45,666 bases of DNA from Nocardia thailandica NBRC 100428 (lineage in GTDB: Bacteria; Actinomycetota; Actinomycetes; Mycobacteriales; Mycobacteriaceae), in assembly GCF_000308795.1 (NCBI RefSeq), contig NZ_BAGK01000206.1, positions 1 through 45,666 on the forward strand. The letters run 5' to 3'. A model generated the notes under the pieces. It saw nothing but the letters and a program-made list of their open reading frames with translations, did no database searches and was not told the origin of the DNA. The translations under genes were made by a program, and so were the position numbers. Shown one piece after another: positions 21,851-30,162 of the stretch (position 1 is its first letter; each line of letters starts with the position of its first letter).

Positions 21851-21873
21851 CCGGTCTCGACCATCGAGACCGG
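21851..21873 (-). promoter_or_regulatory. 5-prime leader hairpin of porin operon 2
   Basis: CCGGTCTCGA-CCA-TCGAGACCGG is a perfect 10-bp stem with a three-base loop, 26 bases upstream of the B-type start. Compared with the hairpin of operon 1, an A-T pair has become G-C and a C-G pair has become T-A, both with pairing kept. The position relative to the start codon is nearly the same. Confidence 0.55.
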
Positions 21874-22152
21874 ACGGGTGGACCTCACAGGCCCAGCTCA
21901 GTGTGTAGGCAGTTTGTTGCCGCCACGTAACCGACTGTTATTTCGGCGATACAGACATTCCGATGTGACGAGCCCGAGCCGGGGCTCCACCGGGCACTCA
22001 CGAGATTGTCGGGCTGGTGCTGCGGGGTCCGATAGTTGATGGCTCGCTGGCGAACATTAAACGCCGCGGGAACGTTTCGGCAACGCAGGAGTTCGTAAAT
22101 TTCTCGGTGACCCCCATCACAGAAGTCCGCATGCCGATATGCCTTGACGTGC

Positions 22153-22183
22153 ATAAATGGGTTGACCAGCGACGATGTCAACC
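22153..22183 (-). promoter_or_regulatory. Possible promoter/operator upstream of porin operon 2
   Basis: The inverted repeat GGTTGAC-N10-GTCAACC (22160-22183) contains a consensus TTGACA -35 on the minus strand (22176-22181), followed after 17 bases by ATTTAT (22153-22158), a weak -10. It would place the start about 320 bases before the B-type gene. The whole 21874-22345 stretch is AT-richer than its surroundings, fits a regulatory region, and shows no convincing gene. Confidence 0.35.
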
Positions 22184-22228
22184 GGCGTTAACGGCCCCCG
22201 CCGTTCCCGTGAAAGCATTGCGATACGA

Positions 22229-22259
22229 CGATGGACCGCGCCCCCCGCGCGGTCCATCG
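22229..22259 (-). terminator. Hairpin terminator after the moaB2 unit
   Basis: A perfect 13-bp stem (22229-22241 with 22247-22259) closes a loop of five C. It lies about 90 bases after the end of the small gene that follows moaB2 on the minus strand. There is no T tract. Confidence 0.6.
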
Positions 22260-22345
22260 GTATTCGGGTCACGTCGGCAATTCCGACGTTCTGGACAAAT
22301 ATCTCAACGCAGTACTACGGAGTTGCCCAGTAGATAACGGAATGG

Positions 22346-22519
22346 TCACCCGTGGTGCGGCGGCACCTGCGAACGCAGCCATTCATCGTTGTCGCGACCG
22401 GCGGAACCCGGGCCACGTTCGTCGCCGGTGGTCTCCGGCAGCACCTCGCCGAAGATGCGGGCGAGGCGGGCGGCCTCGGCCGCCCGCTCCCGCGCCGAAC
22501 GGGTGTCGTCGCCGGTCAC
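22346..22519 (-). CDS. Small conserved-looking protein after moaB2 (57 residues)
   Basis: The protein is hydrophilic, with an N-terminal helix rich in Arg, Ala and Glu (TRSARERAAEAARLARIFGE) and a C-terminal motif NDEWLRSQVPPHHG. A C-terminal W-L-R-x-Q-x-P-P-H is common in small actinobacterial proteins of unknown function. The GTG start is preceded by GAGG with five bases spacing, and it begins eight bases after the moaB2 stop, so it is probably the last gene of the pepD-moaB2 unit. No function is assigned. Confidence 0.6.
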   Translation of the reverse strand: MTGDDTRSARERAAEAARLARIFGEVLPETTGDERGPGSAGRDNDEWLRSQVPPHHG

Positions 22520-22526
22520 CGCGACC

Positions 22527-23021
22527 TCATTCGTCCAGGCCGGACAGCTCGCCGATGACCCGGCTCGCCAGCGGGCCGAGCGTGGCCATGCCGTCGCGGA
22601 CCGCGGCCCGCGTGCCGGGCAGGTTGACCACCAGCGTGGAACCGGAGATCCCGGCGACGCCGCGCGACAGGCCCGCGTCGAGCGAACCGGCCACCCGGCC
22701 CGAGGCCCGCAGCGCCTCGGTGATGCCGGGCAGTTCGCGGTCGAGCACCTGCTCGGTGGCCTCCGGGGTGACGTCACGCGGCGACATGCCGGTGCCGCCG
22801 ACGGAGATCACCAGATCGACACCGCCGATCACCGCGGTGTTGAGCGCGTTGCGGATCTCGACCTCCTCGGCCTGGACCGTCACCGAGGCGTCGACCAGAA
22901 AGCCTGCCTCGCTGAGCAACTCGGTGACCAGCGGGCCGATCGAGTCCACTCCTCCATGCGCCGTCCGATCGTCGACGACAACCACCAGTGCACGCCCTGC
23001 GACGGGAGCATCGATTTCCAT
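22527..23021 (-). CDS. moaB2: MogA/MoaB-family molybdopterin protein
   Basis: This 164-residue protein has the MoCF fold: GRALVVVVDDRTAHGGVDSIG near the N-terminus, the molybdopterin-binding GGVDLVISVGGTGMSPRDVTPEA region with GGTG, and the loop LSRGVAGISGSTLVVNLPG. MogA/MoaB proteins adenylate molybdopterin before metal insertion, so it could cooperate with the MoeA/Glp protein at 14009. The start at 23021 matches the mycobacterial MoaB2 N-terminus (MExxAxxxGRALVVVV) and has GGTGAG four bases upstream. An in-frame ATG at 23075 overlaps the pepD stop and would add 18 residues. It follows pepD as Rv0984 follows Rv0983. Confidence 0.9.
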   Translation of the reverse strand: MEIDAPVAGRALVVVVDDRTAHGGVDSIGPLVTELLSEAGFLVDASVTVQAEEVEIRNALNTAVIGGVDLVISVGGTGMSPRDVTPEATEQVLDRELPGITEALRASGRVAGSLDAGLSRGVAGISGSTLVVNLPGTRAAVRDGMATLGPLASRVIGELSGLDE

Positions 23022-23071
23022 GACACTCACCGTAGCGCCTGGCGCGCCGGCGTCGCCCGGCGAAGTGATGA

Positions 23072-24457
23072 TCATCGGCCACCGTCCGCGGCCGCGCCGG
23101 TGAGCGTGACCTCGACGGTCTTGGCGTTGCCGCCGTTCTCGTCGGTGTAGGTCAGCTTCACCTTGTCGCCGGGCGAGTGCGACCGCACCGCCGCGATCAG
23201 CGCGTCGCCGGAGTCGATGGCGCGGTCGCCGAGTTTGGTGATCACCGCGCCGGTCGGCACCCCGGCCTTGGCGGCGGGGCCGTCGGGGGTCGCCTCGAGG
23301 ACCCGCGCGGCGGTGTCCTGCGGGCGCAGCTTGACGCCGATCTGGGCGTAGGTGGCGTGACCGGTTTTGATCAGTTCGTCGGCGACCCGGCGGGCCTGGT
23401 CGACGGGGATGGCGAAGCCGAGGCCGATCGAACCGGTCTGCTGGCCCGCCGCGTCGCCGCCGAGGCTGGCGATGGCGGTGTTGATCCCGACCAGCTTGCC
23501 GTTCGCGTCGACCAGCGCGCCGCCGGAGTTGCCCGGGTTGATCGCGGCGTCGGTCTGGATGGCGTCGATGACGGGGTTGACCTGGCTCGGGGCGCCCTGG
23601 CCGCTGGTCGACACCGGGCGGTTGAGCGAGGACACGATGCCGGTGGTGACCGTGCCCGCCAGGCCGAGCGGCGAGCCGACGGCGATGACCGGCTGACCGA
23701 CCGCGAGCCCGGCGGAGGTGCCCAGCTCGATCGGGGTGAGGTCGGTGCGGCCGCTGACCCGGACCACGGCCAGGTCCGAGACCGGATCGGCGCCGACCAG
23801 GGTGGCCGGGGCGGTGCTGCCGTCGCTGAACACCACCTCCATCTTGGCGCCGTTGCCGGCGCCCGAGGCGACGTGGTTGTTGGTGAGGATCAGCCCGTCC
23901 GAGGACAGCACGACGCCCGAGCCCTCGCCCGAGGCGCGCGCGCCCGCGACCTTGATCATCACCACGCTGGGCAGCACCTTCTGGGCCACCGCCTGGGTGG
24001 ATCCCGCCGGCGCGTTGACGGCGTTGTTGACCGTCGGCTTCGGCGCGTCGAGCGCGTTGGTGACCGGGGCGCCCACGGTGCCGGAGTCGACCGCGATCGC
24101 GCCGACCACGCCGCCGATGCCGCCGCTGACCAGCGCCAGCGCCGCCGCGCCCGCCACCAGGCCCATCCGCAGCGGCTTGCGCGGGGCGGGCTGTGGCGCC
24201 GCGAGCGGATGGCCGGGCCCGACCGGCGGGAGGGGCGAGGTCTGGTCGAAGGGCCGCGCCTGCCCGGGGAAGGTGTGGGTCGCGCCCGGGCCGCCCGGGT
24301 GGCCGGTGAACGGCGGGGACATGCCCGGCTGACCGGCGAGCGGGTCCGGCCCGTACCCGGCGCCCTGGCCCTGCGCGGCCTGCGGATCGAGGGGACGCTG
24401 CTGCGCGGGGCCGGCCTCGGCACCCGCGTTCTCGGCATGCTGACGGGGATCGGTCAT
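23072..24457 (-). CDS. pepD: PepD, HtrA-like serine protease
   Basis: This 461-residue protein has a cytoplasmic Pro/Gly/Gln-rich N-terminus (1-95), one membrane helix (about 97-122), a trypsin-like protease domain with His195 (TNNHVAS), Asp228 (SDLAVV) and Ser311 (GNSGGAL), and a C-terminal PDZ domain (about 365-455). HtrA proteases degrade or refold misfolded envelope proteins. In mycobacteria PepD is induced by MprAB and SigE under cell-wall stress. The ATG at 24457 has an A/G-rich ribosome site (AGGAG at 12 bases). Direct repeats resembling an MprA box lie upstream at 24504-24521. The stop overlaps an in-frame ATG of moaB2. Confidence 0.95.
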   Translation of the reverse strand: MTDPRQHAENAGAEAGPAQQRPLDPQAAQGQGAGYGPDPLAGQPGMSPPFTGHPGGPGATHTFPGQARPFDQTSPLPPVGPGHPLAAPQPAPRKPLRMGLVAGAAALALVSGGIGGVVGAIAVDSGTVGAPVTNALDAPKPTVNNAVNAPAGSTQAVAQKVLPSVVMIKVAGARASGEGSGVVLSSDGLILTNNHVASGAGNGAKMEVVFSDGSTAPATLVGADPVSDLAVVRVSGRTDLTPIELGTSAGLAVGQPVIAVGSPLGLAGTVTTGIVSSLNRPVSTSGQGAPSQVNPVIDAIQTDAAINPGNSGGALVDANGKLVGINTAIASLGGDAAGQQTGSIGLGFAIPVDQARRVADELIKTGHATYAQIGVKLRPQDTAARVLEATPDGPAAKAGVPTGAVITKLGDRAIDSGDALIAAVRSHSPGDKVKLTYTDENGGNAKTVEVTLTGAAADGGR

Positions 24458-24503
24458 CGGTGTCTCTTTCTCCTCACGCTTACCGATCAGCTTCCCCGCC
24501 GCC

Positions 24504-24521
24504 ACTGAGAGCTGACTGAGA
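24504..24521 (-). promoter_or_regulatory. Putative MprA box upstream of pepD
   Basis: On the minus strand TCTCAGT-cagc-TCTCAGT gives two perfect 7-base direct repeats with an 11-base period, 47 bases before the pepD start in the mprB-pepD gap. The same arrangement is found upstream of mprA. MprA is known to bind paired direct repeats as a dimer. Confidence 0.6.
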
Positions 24522-24568
24522 TCGCGCCGTCAGTTCGCCCAGACTCCGCCGGGAGTTTCCGGGCCGGG

Positions 24569-26035
24569 TCAGACCTCGTCCGGCTCCTCGAGGTCGCCGG
24601 GACCGGGCGCCTCGCCCGGCAGCACGATCCGCACGAGCGCGCCACCCCGGTCGGAGGTGTCCACCGCGATGGTGCCGCCGTGCTTGGTCACCACCTGTTT
24701 GACGATGGCGAGGCCGAGCCCGGACCCGGGCATGGACCGCGACGCGGTCGTCCGGTAGAAGCGCTCGAACACCAGCTCGCGCTCCTGCGGCGGCACGCCG
24801 GGGCCGGCGTCGGCCACGGCCAGTTCCAGCAGCCCGGGACCGGCCGGGCGCATGGTGATGGTGACGTCGGCGTCGGCGGGGCTCCACTTCGCCGCGTTGT
24901 CGAGCACGTTGAGCACCGCGCGTTCGAGCCCGGCCTCGTGCCCGTAGACGAACCACGGCTGCAACTCGGCGACGAACTGGATGTTGCTGCGCCTGCGGCG
25001 CACCCGCTCGAGCGCGCGCTCGGCCACCTCCCCCAGGTCGACGCGCTCGTAGACGGTCTCCGGCGCGTCCTCGCGTGCCAGGTCGACGAGGTCGCCGACC
25101 AGGGTGGACAACTCCTCGATCTGGGCGACCACGTCGGCGCGCAGCTCGGCCATGTCCTCGTCGGGCACCCGGGGCGCGCCGGGGCGGCCCGCGGCGATGA
25201 GCAGCTCCATGTTGGTGCGCAGCGAGGTGAGCGGGGTGCGCAGCTCGTGTCCCGCGTCGGCGACCAGGCGGCGCTGCCGGTCCCTGGACTCGGCCAGCGC
25301 GCGCAGCATGGTGTTGAAACTCTCGGTGAGCCGGGCCAATTCGTCGTCGCCGGTGACCGGGATGGGGGTCAGGTCGTCGGTGCGGGCGACGCGTTCGGTG
25401 GCCGCGGTGAGCCGCGCGATGGGCCGCAGCCCGGTGCGGCCGACCGCCGTGCCCGCCGCGGCGGCCAGCACCACGCCGCACGCGCCGACCACGAACAGCA
25501 GCCAGGCCAGCCGGTCGAGCACCTCGCGGGTGCGGTCGAGCTTCTGGGAGATGATCAGGGTGCCGCCGCTGTGCGTGCGCGCGGCCAGCACCCGCTGGTC
25601 GCCCACGGTGCGCAGCGAGGAGCCGATCTTGCCGTCGGCCACCGCGCGCTCCTGCGCGCCGACCGGCGGGATCGTCTGCTGCGGGGGCACGTAGGACTTG
25701 GAGTCGGGGAAGATCAGCGCCACGCCGACGTCGTTGGAGAACAGCCCGGCCAGCAGGATCGACTGGAAGCCGAGCATCTCGACGTTGTTGTTGATCATCG
25801 TCGCCGCGCGCGCCTCGAGCTGGGCGTCGACGTCGGCGTAGAGCGCCCTGGCGACCATCGCGTAGGCCGCGATCGAGGTGACCGCGACCGCGATGAGCAC
25901 GACCGAGGCGGCCAGCAGGGTGACCCGCCAGCGCAGCGAGACCGACCGGGTCAACGGCATGGGCGGGCGCATCTCGCCGGCGTGGGTGGGACCCACCACC
26001 GCGACCGAGCCCTTGCGGGTGGAGGCGTGGACCAT
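24569..26035 (-). CDS. mprB: MprB, envelope-stress sensor histidine kinase
   Basis: This 488-residue protein has TM1 (about 37-60), an extracytoplasmic sensor domain of about 110 residues, TM2 (about 175-200), HAMP, the H-box DAGHELRTPLTS with His263, N-box NVLDNAAKWSPADA, and G-boxes DAGPGVPPQE and PGSGLGLAIVKQ. It is the kinase partner of MprA and senses cell-wall damage. In M. tuberculosis DnaK is reported to bind the sensor domain. The start at 26035 lies nine bases after the mprA stop; no good Shine-Dalgarno is seen, so an internal ATG such as the one giving MRPPMPLTRSVSLRWRV could be used. Gene order mprA-mprB-pepD-moaB2 matches Rv0981-Rv0984. Confidence 0.95.
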   Translation of the reverse strand: MVHASTRKGSVAVVGPTHAGEMRPPMPLTRSVSLRWRVTLLAASVVLIAVAVTSIAAYAMVARALYADVDAQLEARAATMINNNVEMLGFQSILLAGLFSNDVGVALIFPDSKSYVPPQQTIPPVGAQERAVADGKIGSSLRTVGDQRVLAARTHSGGTLIISQKLDRTREVLDRLAWLLFVVGACGVVLAAAAGTAVGRTGLRPIARLTAATERVARTDDLTPIPVTGDDELARLTESFNTMLRALAESRDRQRRLVADAGHELRTPLTSLRTNMELLIAAGRPGAPRVPDEDMAELRADVVAQIEELSTLVGDLVDLAREDAPETVYERVDLGEVAERALERVRRRRSNIQFVAELQPWFVYGHEAGLERAVLNVLDNAAKWSPADADVTITMRPAGPGLLELAVADAGPGVPPQERELVFERFYRTTASRSMPGSGLGLAIVKQVVTKHGGTIAVDTSDRGGALVRIVLPGEAPGPGDLEEPDEV

Positions 26036-26044
26036 CGCGCGCGC

Positions 26045-26734
26045 CTAGGGCGGGGTCTCGCGGAGCACGTAGCCCACCCCGCGCACGGTGTGGATCAGGC
26101 GCTCCTCGCCCGCGGCCTCGGTCTTGCGGCGCAGATAGCCGATGTAGACCTCGAGCGCGTTGCCCGAGGTGGGAAAGTCGTAGCCCCACACCTCTTCCAG
26201 GATGCGGCCGCGGGTGAGCACCCGGCGCGGGTTGGCCATGAGCATCTCGAGCAGGGAGAACTCGGTGCGGGTCAGGCTGATCGGGCGGTCGCCGCGGGCG
26301 ACCTCGCGGGTGACCGGGTCGAGCGACAGATCGGCGAAATGCATCGCCTCGGAGGTCTCCCCGCCCGGGTCCGGCGCCCGGCGGCGCAGCAGCGCGCGCA
26401 ATCGGGCGAGCAATTCCTCCAGCGCGAACGGCTTGGGCAAATAGTCGTCGGCGCCCGCGTCGAGGCCGGCGACGCGTTCGGAAACCGAATCGCGGGCGGT
26501 CAAAACCAGAATCGGCAGATCGTCACCGGTGCTGCGGAGGCGCCTGCACACTTCCAGACCGTCCAGTCGCGGCATCATTACGTCCAGGACCAGCGCGTCC
26601 GGGCGGGCGCTGCCGACTTTCTCCAATGCGTCCATACCGTCGACCGCCAGATCGACGGTGTAGCCGTTGAAGCTCAGCGACCGTCGCAGCGACTCCCGGA
26701 CGGCGCGATCGTCGTCGACAACCAGAATGCGCAT
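26045..26734 (-). CDS. mprA: MprA, OmpR-family response regulator
   Basis: This 229-residue protein has a receiver domain with acidic pocket DDD at 7-9, phosphoacceptor Asp51 (LVLDVMMPRLDG), Thr and Lys in VLTARDS and YLPKPF, then an OmpR-type winged helix with RTEFSLLEMLMANPRRVLTR and YIGYLRRKTE. It controls envelope-stress genes including pepD and, in mycobacteria, sigB and sigE, and it autoregulates. The direct repeats upstream (26756-26773) would be its own binding site. The operon with mprB is tight. Confidence 0.96.
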   Translation of the reverse strand: MRILVVDDDRAVRESLRRSLSFNGYTVDLAVDGMDALEKVGSARPDALVLDVMMPRLDGLEVCRRLRSTGDDLPILVLTARDSVSERVAGLDAGADDYLPKPFALEELLARLRALLRRRAPDPGGETSEAMHFADLSLDPVTREVARGDRPISLTRTEFSLLEMLMANPRRVLTRGRILEEVWGYDFPTSGNALEVYIGYLRRKTEAAGEERLIHTVRGVGYVLRETPP

Positions 26735-26755
26735 GCGAACAGTTTGCCGTTCTCA

Positions 26756-26773
26756 ACTGAGAGGGTGCTGAGT
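26756..26773 (-). promoter_or_regulatory. Putative MprA box upstream of mprA
   Basis: On the minus strand ACTCAGC-accc-TCTCAGT has the same 11-base period and half-site as the pepD element and lies 22 bases upstream of the mprA start. Autoregulation by MprA is known in mycobacteria. The remainder of the mprA-conservon gap (26774-27102) has a TTGACA at 26898 and an AACTAG-N4-CTAGTT repeat at 27008-27023 but no gene. Confidence 0.55.
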
Positions 26774-27102
26774 TTCGGCGGTGACGCGCGGGACTGTGAC
26801 GAGGTCAGCGGCCGCCGCCGCCACGCCGCCGGAGGGGCCGTGGGTTGTCCCCGGGAGGTACGGCGCGCCCGGATGTTCATCACCGTGCACGAACATCTTG
26901 ACAAACAGCACCGAATCAGCCTCTCGCCAGGCTATATTCAGCGCGCCGGTAACCGCGTCACCCGGATTGCCGACGACCGCTGGTGAGGGTATCTTTTCAT
27001 CGGTAAAAACTAGACCTCTAGTTGGTTCTGCGCTCGAATCGCACCGCGACGACGCCACGCGCGGCCAGGGTCACTTCGGGAAAGCAGAGGCACGGCAAGC
27101 GG

Positions 27103-29754
27103 ATGGATGTTGCACACCGCTCCTGGCAATTCAGCCTGTCGAACTGGTCGGTAACTCGCAAGGTCGGTGTCGTGCTGGTGCTGCCGGTGATGCTGGCGAC
27201 CGTCTTCGCGGTGCTGCGTATCAACAACGAGCTGCAGACCATGAGCCAGCTGGACGCTGCCGCCGAGCAGGCGGCCATCCTGCGTCCGGTCGTCAAATAC
27301 ACCACGGCCACCGAACAACTCGCCATCGCCGCGACCACCCACTGGGGAAATATCGCCGACCCCCAGGTCGATGCCGCGCTGTCGACCTACGACCAGGCGC
27401 TGGCCGAACTCCAGTCCGCGCTGCGCACCTCCCAGACCGACGCGGCCGTCCTGGCCGAACTCAACGCCGCCGCGGCCACCGGCACCACCCTGCGCGGCGC
27501 GGTCCGCAGCGGCTCGCCCGCCATGCTCGGCACCCAGGCCGACGAGATCACCACCCGCGCCAGCAACGCGCTCGCGCTCACCCCGGCGGTCGAGGACACC
27601 GACATCCAGCGCTACTTCACCCAGCTCGGCTCGCTGCAGTCCGCGCGGCGCCTGCTGGCCCAGCAGCGCATGCTCGTCGCCGACCCCGACCCGGTCCGCG
27701 CGCAGACCGTGCGCAGCAAGGTCCTGGTCGTCCTCGGCGCCGAGGCCAGCATGATCGAGACCTACAGCCACACCCTGCCCGGGCAGGCGGGCGCGGTGCA
27801 GCCGCTGGTCGACGCCGTGCAGACCCGCCTCGGCGTGTTCAGCCAGAACGCGAGCGACCCCTCGGCCAACCCGGCCGTGGTGAATTCGCTCCAGGTGTCC
27901 GACGACACCTACAACCAGACCACCGAGACCCTGATCAAGACCCTCGAGACCACCGTCGCCGAGCGCACCGCCGACGCACAGGCCGCCGCGCTGCGCGAGA
28001 CCACCATCGTGCTCGGCATGCTGCTCGCCGGTCTCGCCCTGGCGCTGGCGGTGGCCCGCACGCTGGTCGTGCCGGTGCGCAGGCTGCGCCGCGACGCGCT
28101 CGAGGTCGCCCACGTCAAGCTGCCCGACGAGCTGGCGGTGGTGCGCGGCGGCGGCGCGACGCCCGAGATCGCCCCGGTGGGCATCCACTCCACCGACGAG
28201 ATCGGCCAGCTGGCCCGCGCGGTCGACGAGATCCACGAGCAGGCGCTGAATCTGGCCGCCGACCAGGCGCGCCTGCGCCTGCAGATCGGCAACATGTTCG
28301 AGACGCTCTCGCGCCGCAGCCAGTCGCTGGTCGAGCAGCAGCTCTCCCTCATCGAGGAGCTCGAGCACGACGAGGACAACCCCTCGCGCCTGCAGACCCT
28401 GTTCCGCCTCGACCACCTGGCCACCCGCATGCGCCGCAACGGCGACAACCTGCTCGTGCTCGCCGGTACGGTGCTGCGGCGCGGTCATCTGCCGCCGGTG
28501 CCGCTGTCGGACATGCTGTGGAGTTCGGTCTCCCAGGTGGAGGACTATCAGCGCGTCGAGATCGGTTCGGTGCCCGACGGCGTCGTCGCGGGCGAGTCCG
28601 CGGTCGACATCGAGCACCTGCTCGCCGAGCTCATCGACAACGCGTTGCGCTACTCCCCGCCGAGCACACCGGTCGCGGTGACCGTCGGCCGGGCCGTGGA
28701 CGGCGGCTACCTGGTCGAGATCACCGACCGCGGCCTCGGCATGTCCTCGCAGGACCTGCAGTCGACCAACGACAGCCTGGCCTCCGGTGGCGAGGTCACC
28801 GTCGAGACCGCCCGCCGCATGGGCCTGTTCGTCGTCGGCCGCCTGGCCAAGCGGCACACCGTCACCGTCAGCCTGCGCCGCAACTCCTCGTCGGCGCAGC
28901 AGCCCGGCATCACCGCCAGCGTGCACCTGCCCGGCGCGCTGGTCACCCCGCTGCCCGAACCGCACCACCCGCCGAGCGGCCCGCTGCCGGTGGTCCCGGC
29001 CACGGTGCCCACGAACGGCAACGGCAACGGCACCGCCCAGCACCGGGCGGCCTTCGACCCGAACACCACGGTCCTGACCAGCGCCGGTCTGCCGCAACGC
29101 CGCCCGGCCGCGCCGCCCGCGCACATCACCTCGACCACCACCACCGCGCTGCCGGTGGTGACCGACCCGGCCGTCGAGGCGGCCCCGACCGGGCTCTGGG
29201 CCGAGCACCCGCACGAGGACGAGCCGGTCGCCGAGCCCGCCCCCGCCCGGCTGCTCGGGCCGTCCGGGCTGCCGATGCGCACCCCGGGCGCCTCGACACC
29301 GCCCGCGGCGCTCGCGCCCGAGGCCGAACCCTTACCCGCGCCGGAACCCGACGCGGTTCCCGACCCGGCGTTCGACGATCCGATGCCGACCTCGAGCACC
29401 CGGCTGCAGCCGGTGACCGGCCCGGCGCCGACGCCGATCTACCAGCGCATGGTCTCGGAGTGGCTGGTGGAGCCTTCCGCCGCCGGCAGTTCCGAGCCGC
29501 CCGCCTGGACCACCCCGGTCGACCCGGGCTGGGAAGCCGCGGAGTCGGCGGGCCACCCGCAGACCTCGTCCCGCACGAGTGGCGGTCTGCCGATCCGCAA
29601 GCCCGGAGCACAGCTGGTGCCCGGCGCCACGTCCACCACCGAGGAGTCAGGTCAGCGTGATCCGGAGGAGATCCGCAACAACCTGACCCGCCATCTCAGC
29701 GGCGTCCGCAGCGGTCGCGCCGAGATCCAGTACAACGACGGAGGCCTCGAATGA
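27103..29754 (+). CDS. Conservon histidine-kinase-like protein (CvnA type)
   Basis: This protein of about 883 residues has TM1 (about 21-40), an extracytoplasmic helical sensor domain of the nitrate/nitrite-sensor type (about 41-295), TM2 (about 300-325), HAMP-like segment, a DHLATRMRRNGDNL box (His near 437), an ATPase domain with ELIDNALRYSPP (near 510) and DRGLGMS (near 541), then a long Pro/Ala-rich disordered tail (about 615-883). The operon order kinase-like, roadblock, DUF742, GTPase is the Streptomyces conservon and M. tuberculosis Rv3365c-Rv3362c. There is no response regulator, so signalling probably goes to the GTPase module. The ATG at 27103 is chosen over 27022 because it removes a basic non-conserved extension; AGAGG lies 12 bases upstream. 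The stop overlaps the next ATG. Confidence 0.9.
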   Translation: MDVAHRSWQFSLSNWSVTRKVGVVLVLPVMLATVFAVLRINNELQTMSQLDAAAEQAAILRPVVKYTTATEQLAIAATTHWGNIADPQVDAALSTYDQALAELQSALRTSQTDAAVLAELNAAAATGTTLRGAVRSGSPAMLGTQADEITTRASNALALTPAVEDTDIQRYFTQLGSLQSARRLLAQQRMLVADPDPVRAQTVRSKVLVVLGAEASMIETYSHTLPGQAGAVQPLVDAVQTRLGVFSQNASDPSANPAVVNSLQVSDDTYNQTTETLIKTLETTVAERTADAQAAALRETTIVLGMLLAGLALALAVARTLVVPVRRLRRDALEVAHVKLPDELAVVRGGGATPEIAPVGIHSTDEIGQLARAVDEIHEQALNLAADQARLRLQIGNMFETLSRRSQSLVEQQLSLIEELEHDEDNPSRLQTLFRLDHLATRMRRNGDNLLVLAGTVLRRGHLPPVPLSDMLWSSVSQVEDYQRVEIGSVPDGVVAGESAVDIEHLLAELIDNALRYSPPSTPVAVTVGRAVDGGYLVEITDRGLGMSSQDLQSTNDSLASGGEVTVETARRMGLFVVGRLAKRHTVTVSLRRNSSSAQQPGITASVHLPGALVTPLPEPHHPPSGPLPVVPATVPTNGNGNGTAQHRAAFDPNTTVLTSAGLPQRRPAAPPAHITSTTTTALPVVTDPAVEAAPTGLWAEHPHEDEPVAEPAPARLLGPSGLPMRTPGASTPPAALAPEAEPLPAPEPDAVPDPAFDDPMPTSSTRLQPVTGPAPTPIYQRMVSEWLVEPSAAGSSEPPAWTTPVDPGWEAAESAGHPQTSSRTSGGLPIRKPGAQLVPGATSTTEESGQRDPEEIRNNLTRHLSGVRSGRAEIQYNDGGLE

Positions 29755-30155
29755 GCAACGCGAACACCACGGACGAGAATCTGAACTGGCTGGTCGCCCG
29801 CTTCACCAAGGACGTGCCCGGTGTCTCGCACGCCGTCCTGGTCTCGGCCGACGGCCTGCTGCAGGCCACCAGTCCCCATCTACCGTCCGACCGGGCCGAA
29901 CAACTCGCGGCGGTCACCGCGGGCCTGGCCAGTCTGTCGATGGGCGCCGCGCAGCTGTTCGACGGCGGCAAGGTCATGCAGTCGATCGTCGAGATGCAGC
30001 GTGGCTATCTGCTGGTGATGTCGGTCGGCAACGGCTCCTACCTCGCGGTGCTGGCCAACAAGAGCCACGACATCGGCCGGATCGGCTACGAGATGGCGCT
30101 GCTGGTCGACCGGGTGGGCTCGGCGGTCACCGCCACCGCCCGCACCGCTGTCTAG
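29751..30155 (+). CDS. Roadblock/LC7-domain protein (CvnB type)
   Basis: This 134-residue single-domain protein has the roadblock fold: LNWLVARFTKDVPGVSHAVLVSADGLL, a central helix AEQLAAVTAGLASLSMGAAQ, and strands VEMQRGYLLVMSVGNGSYLAVLA. Roadblock proteins act as scaffolds or GTPase-activating partners; in conservons this subunit binds the GTPase and the kinase-like protein. It overlaps the kinase gene by four bases (ATGA) and is followed by the DUF742 gene after seven bases, so subunit amounts are probably coupled. Confidence 0.95.
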   Translation: MSNANTTDENLNWLVARFTKDVPGVSHAVLVSADGLLQATSPHLPSDRAEQLAAVTAGLASLSMGAAQLFDGGKVMQSIVEMQRGYLLVMSVGNGSYLAVLANKSHDIGRIGYEMALLVDRVGSAVTATARTAV

Positions 30156-30162
30156 AGGTGAT

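Noticed and set aside
21885..22181. 98-residue minus-strand frame upstream of the porin operon
   Set aside because: No ribosome site, no recognisable sequence and AT-rich regulatory DNA; it overlaps the candidate promoter.
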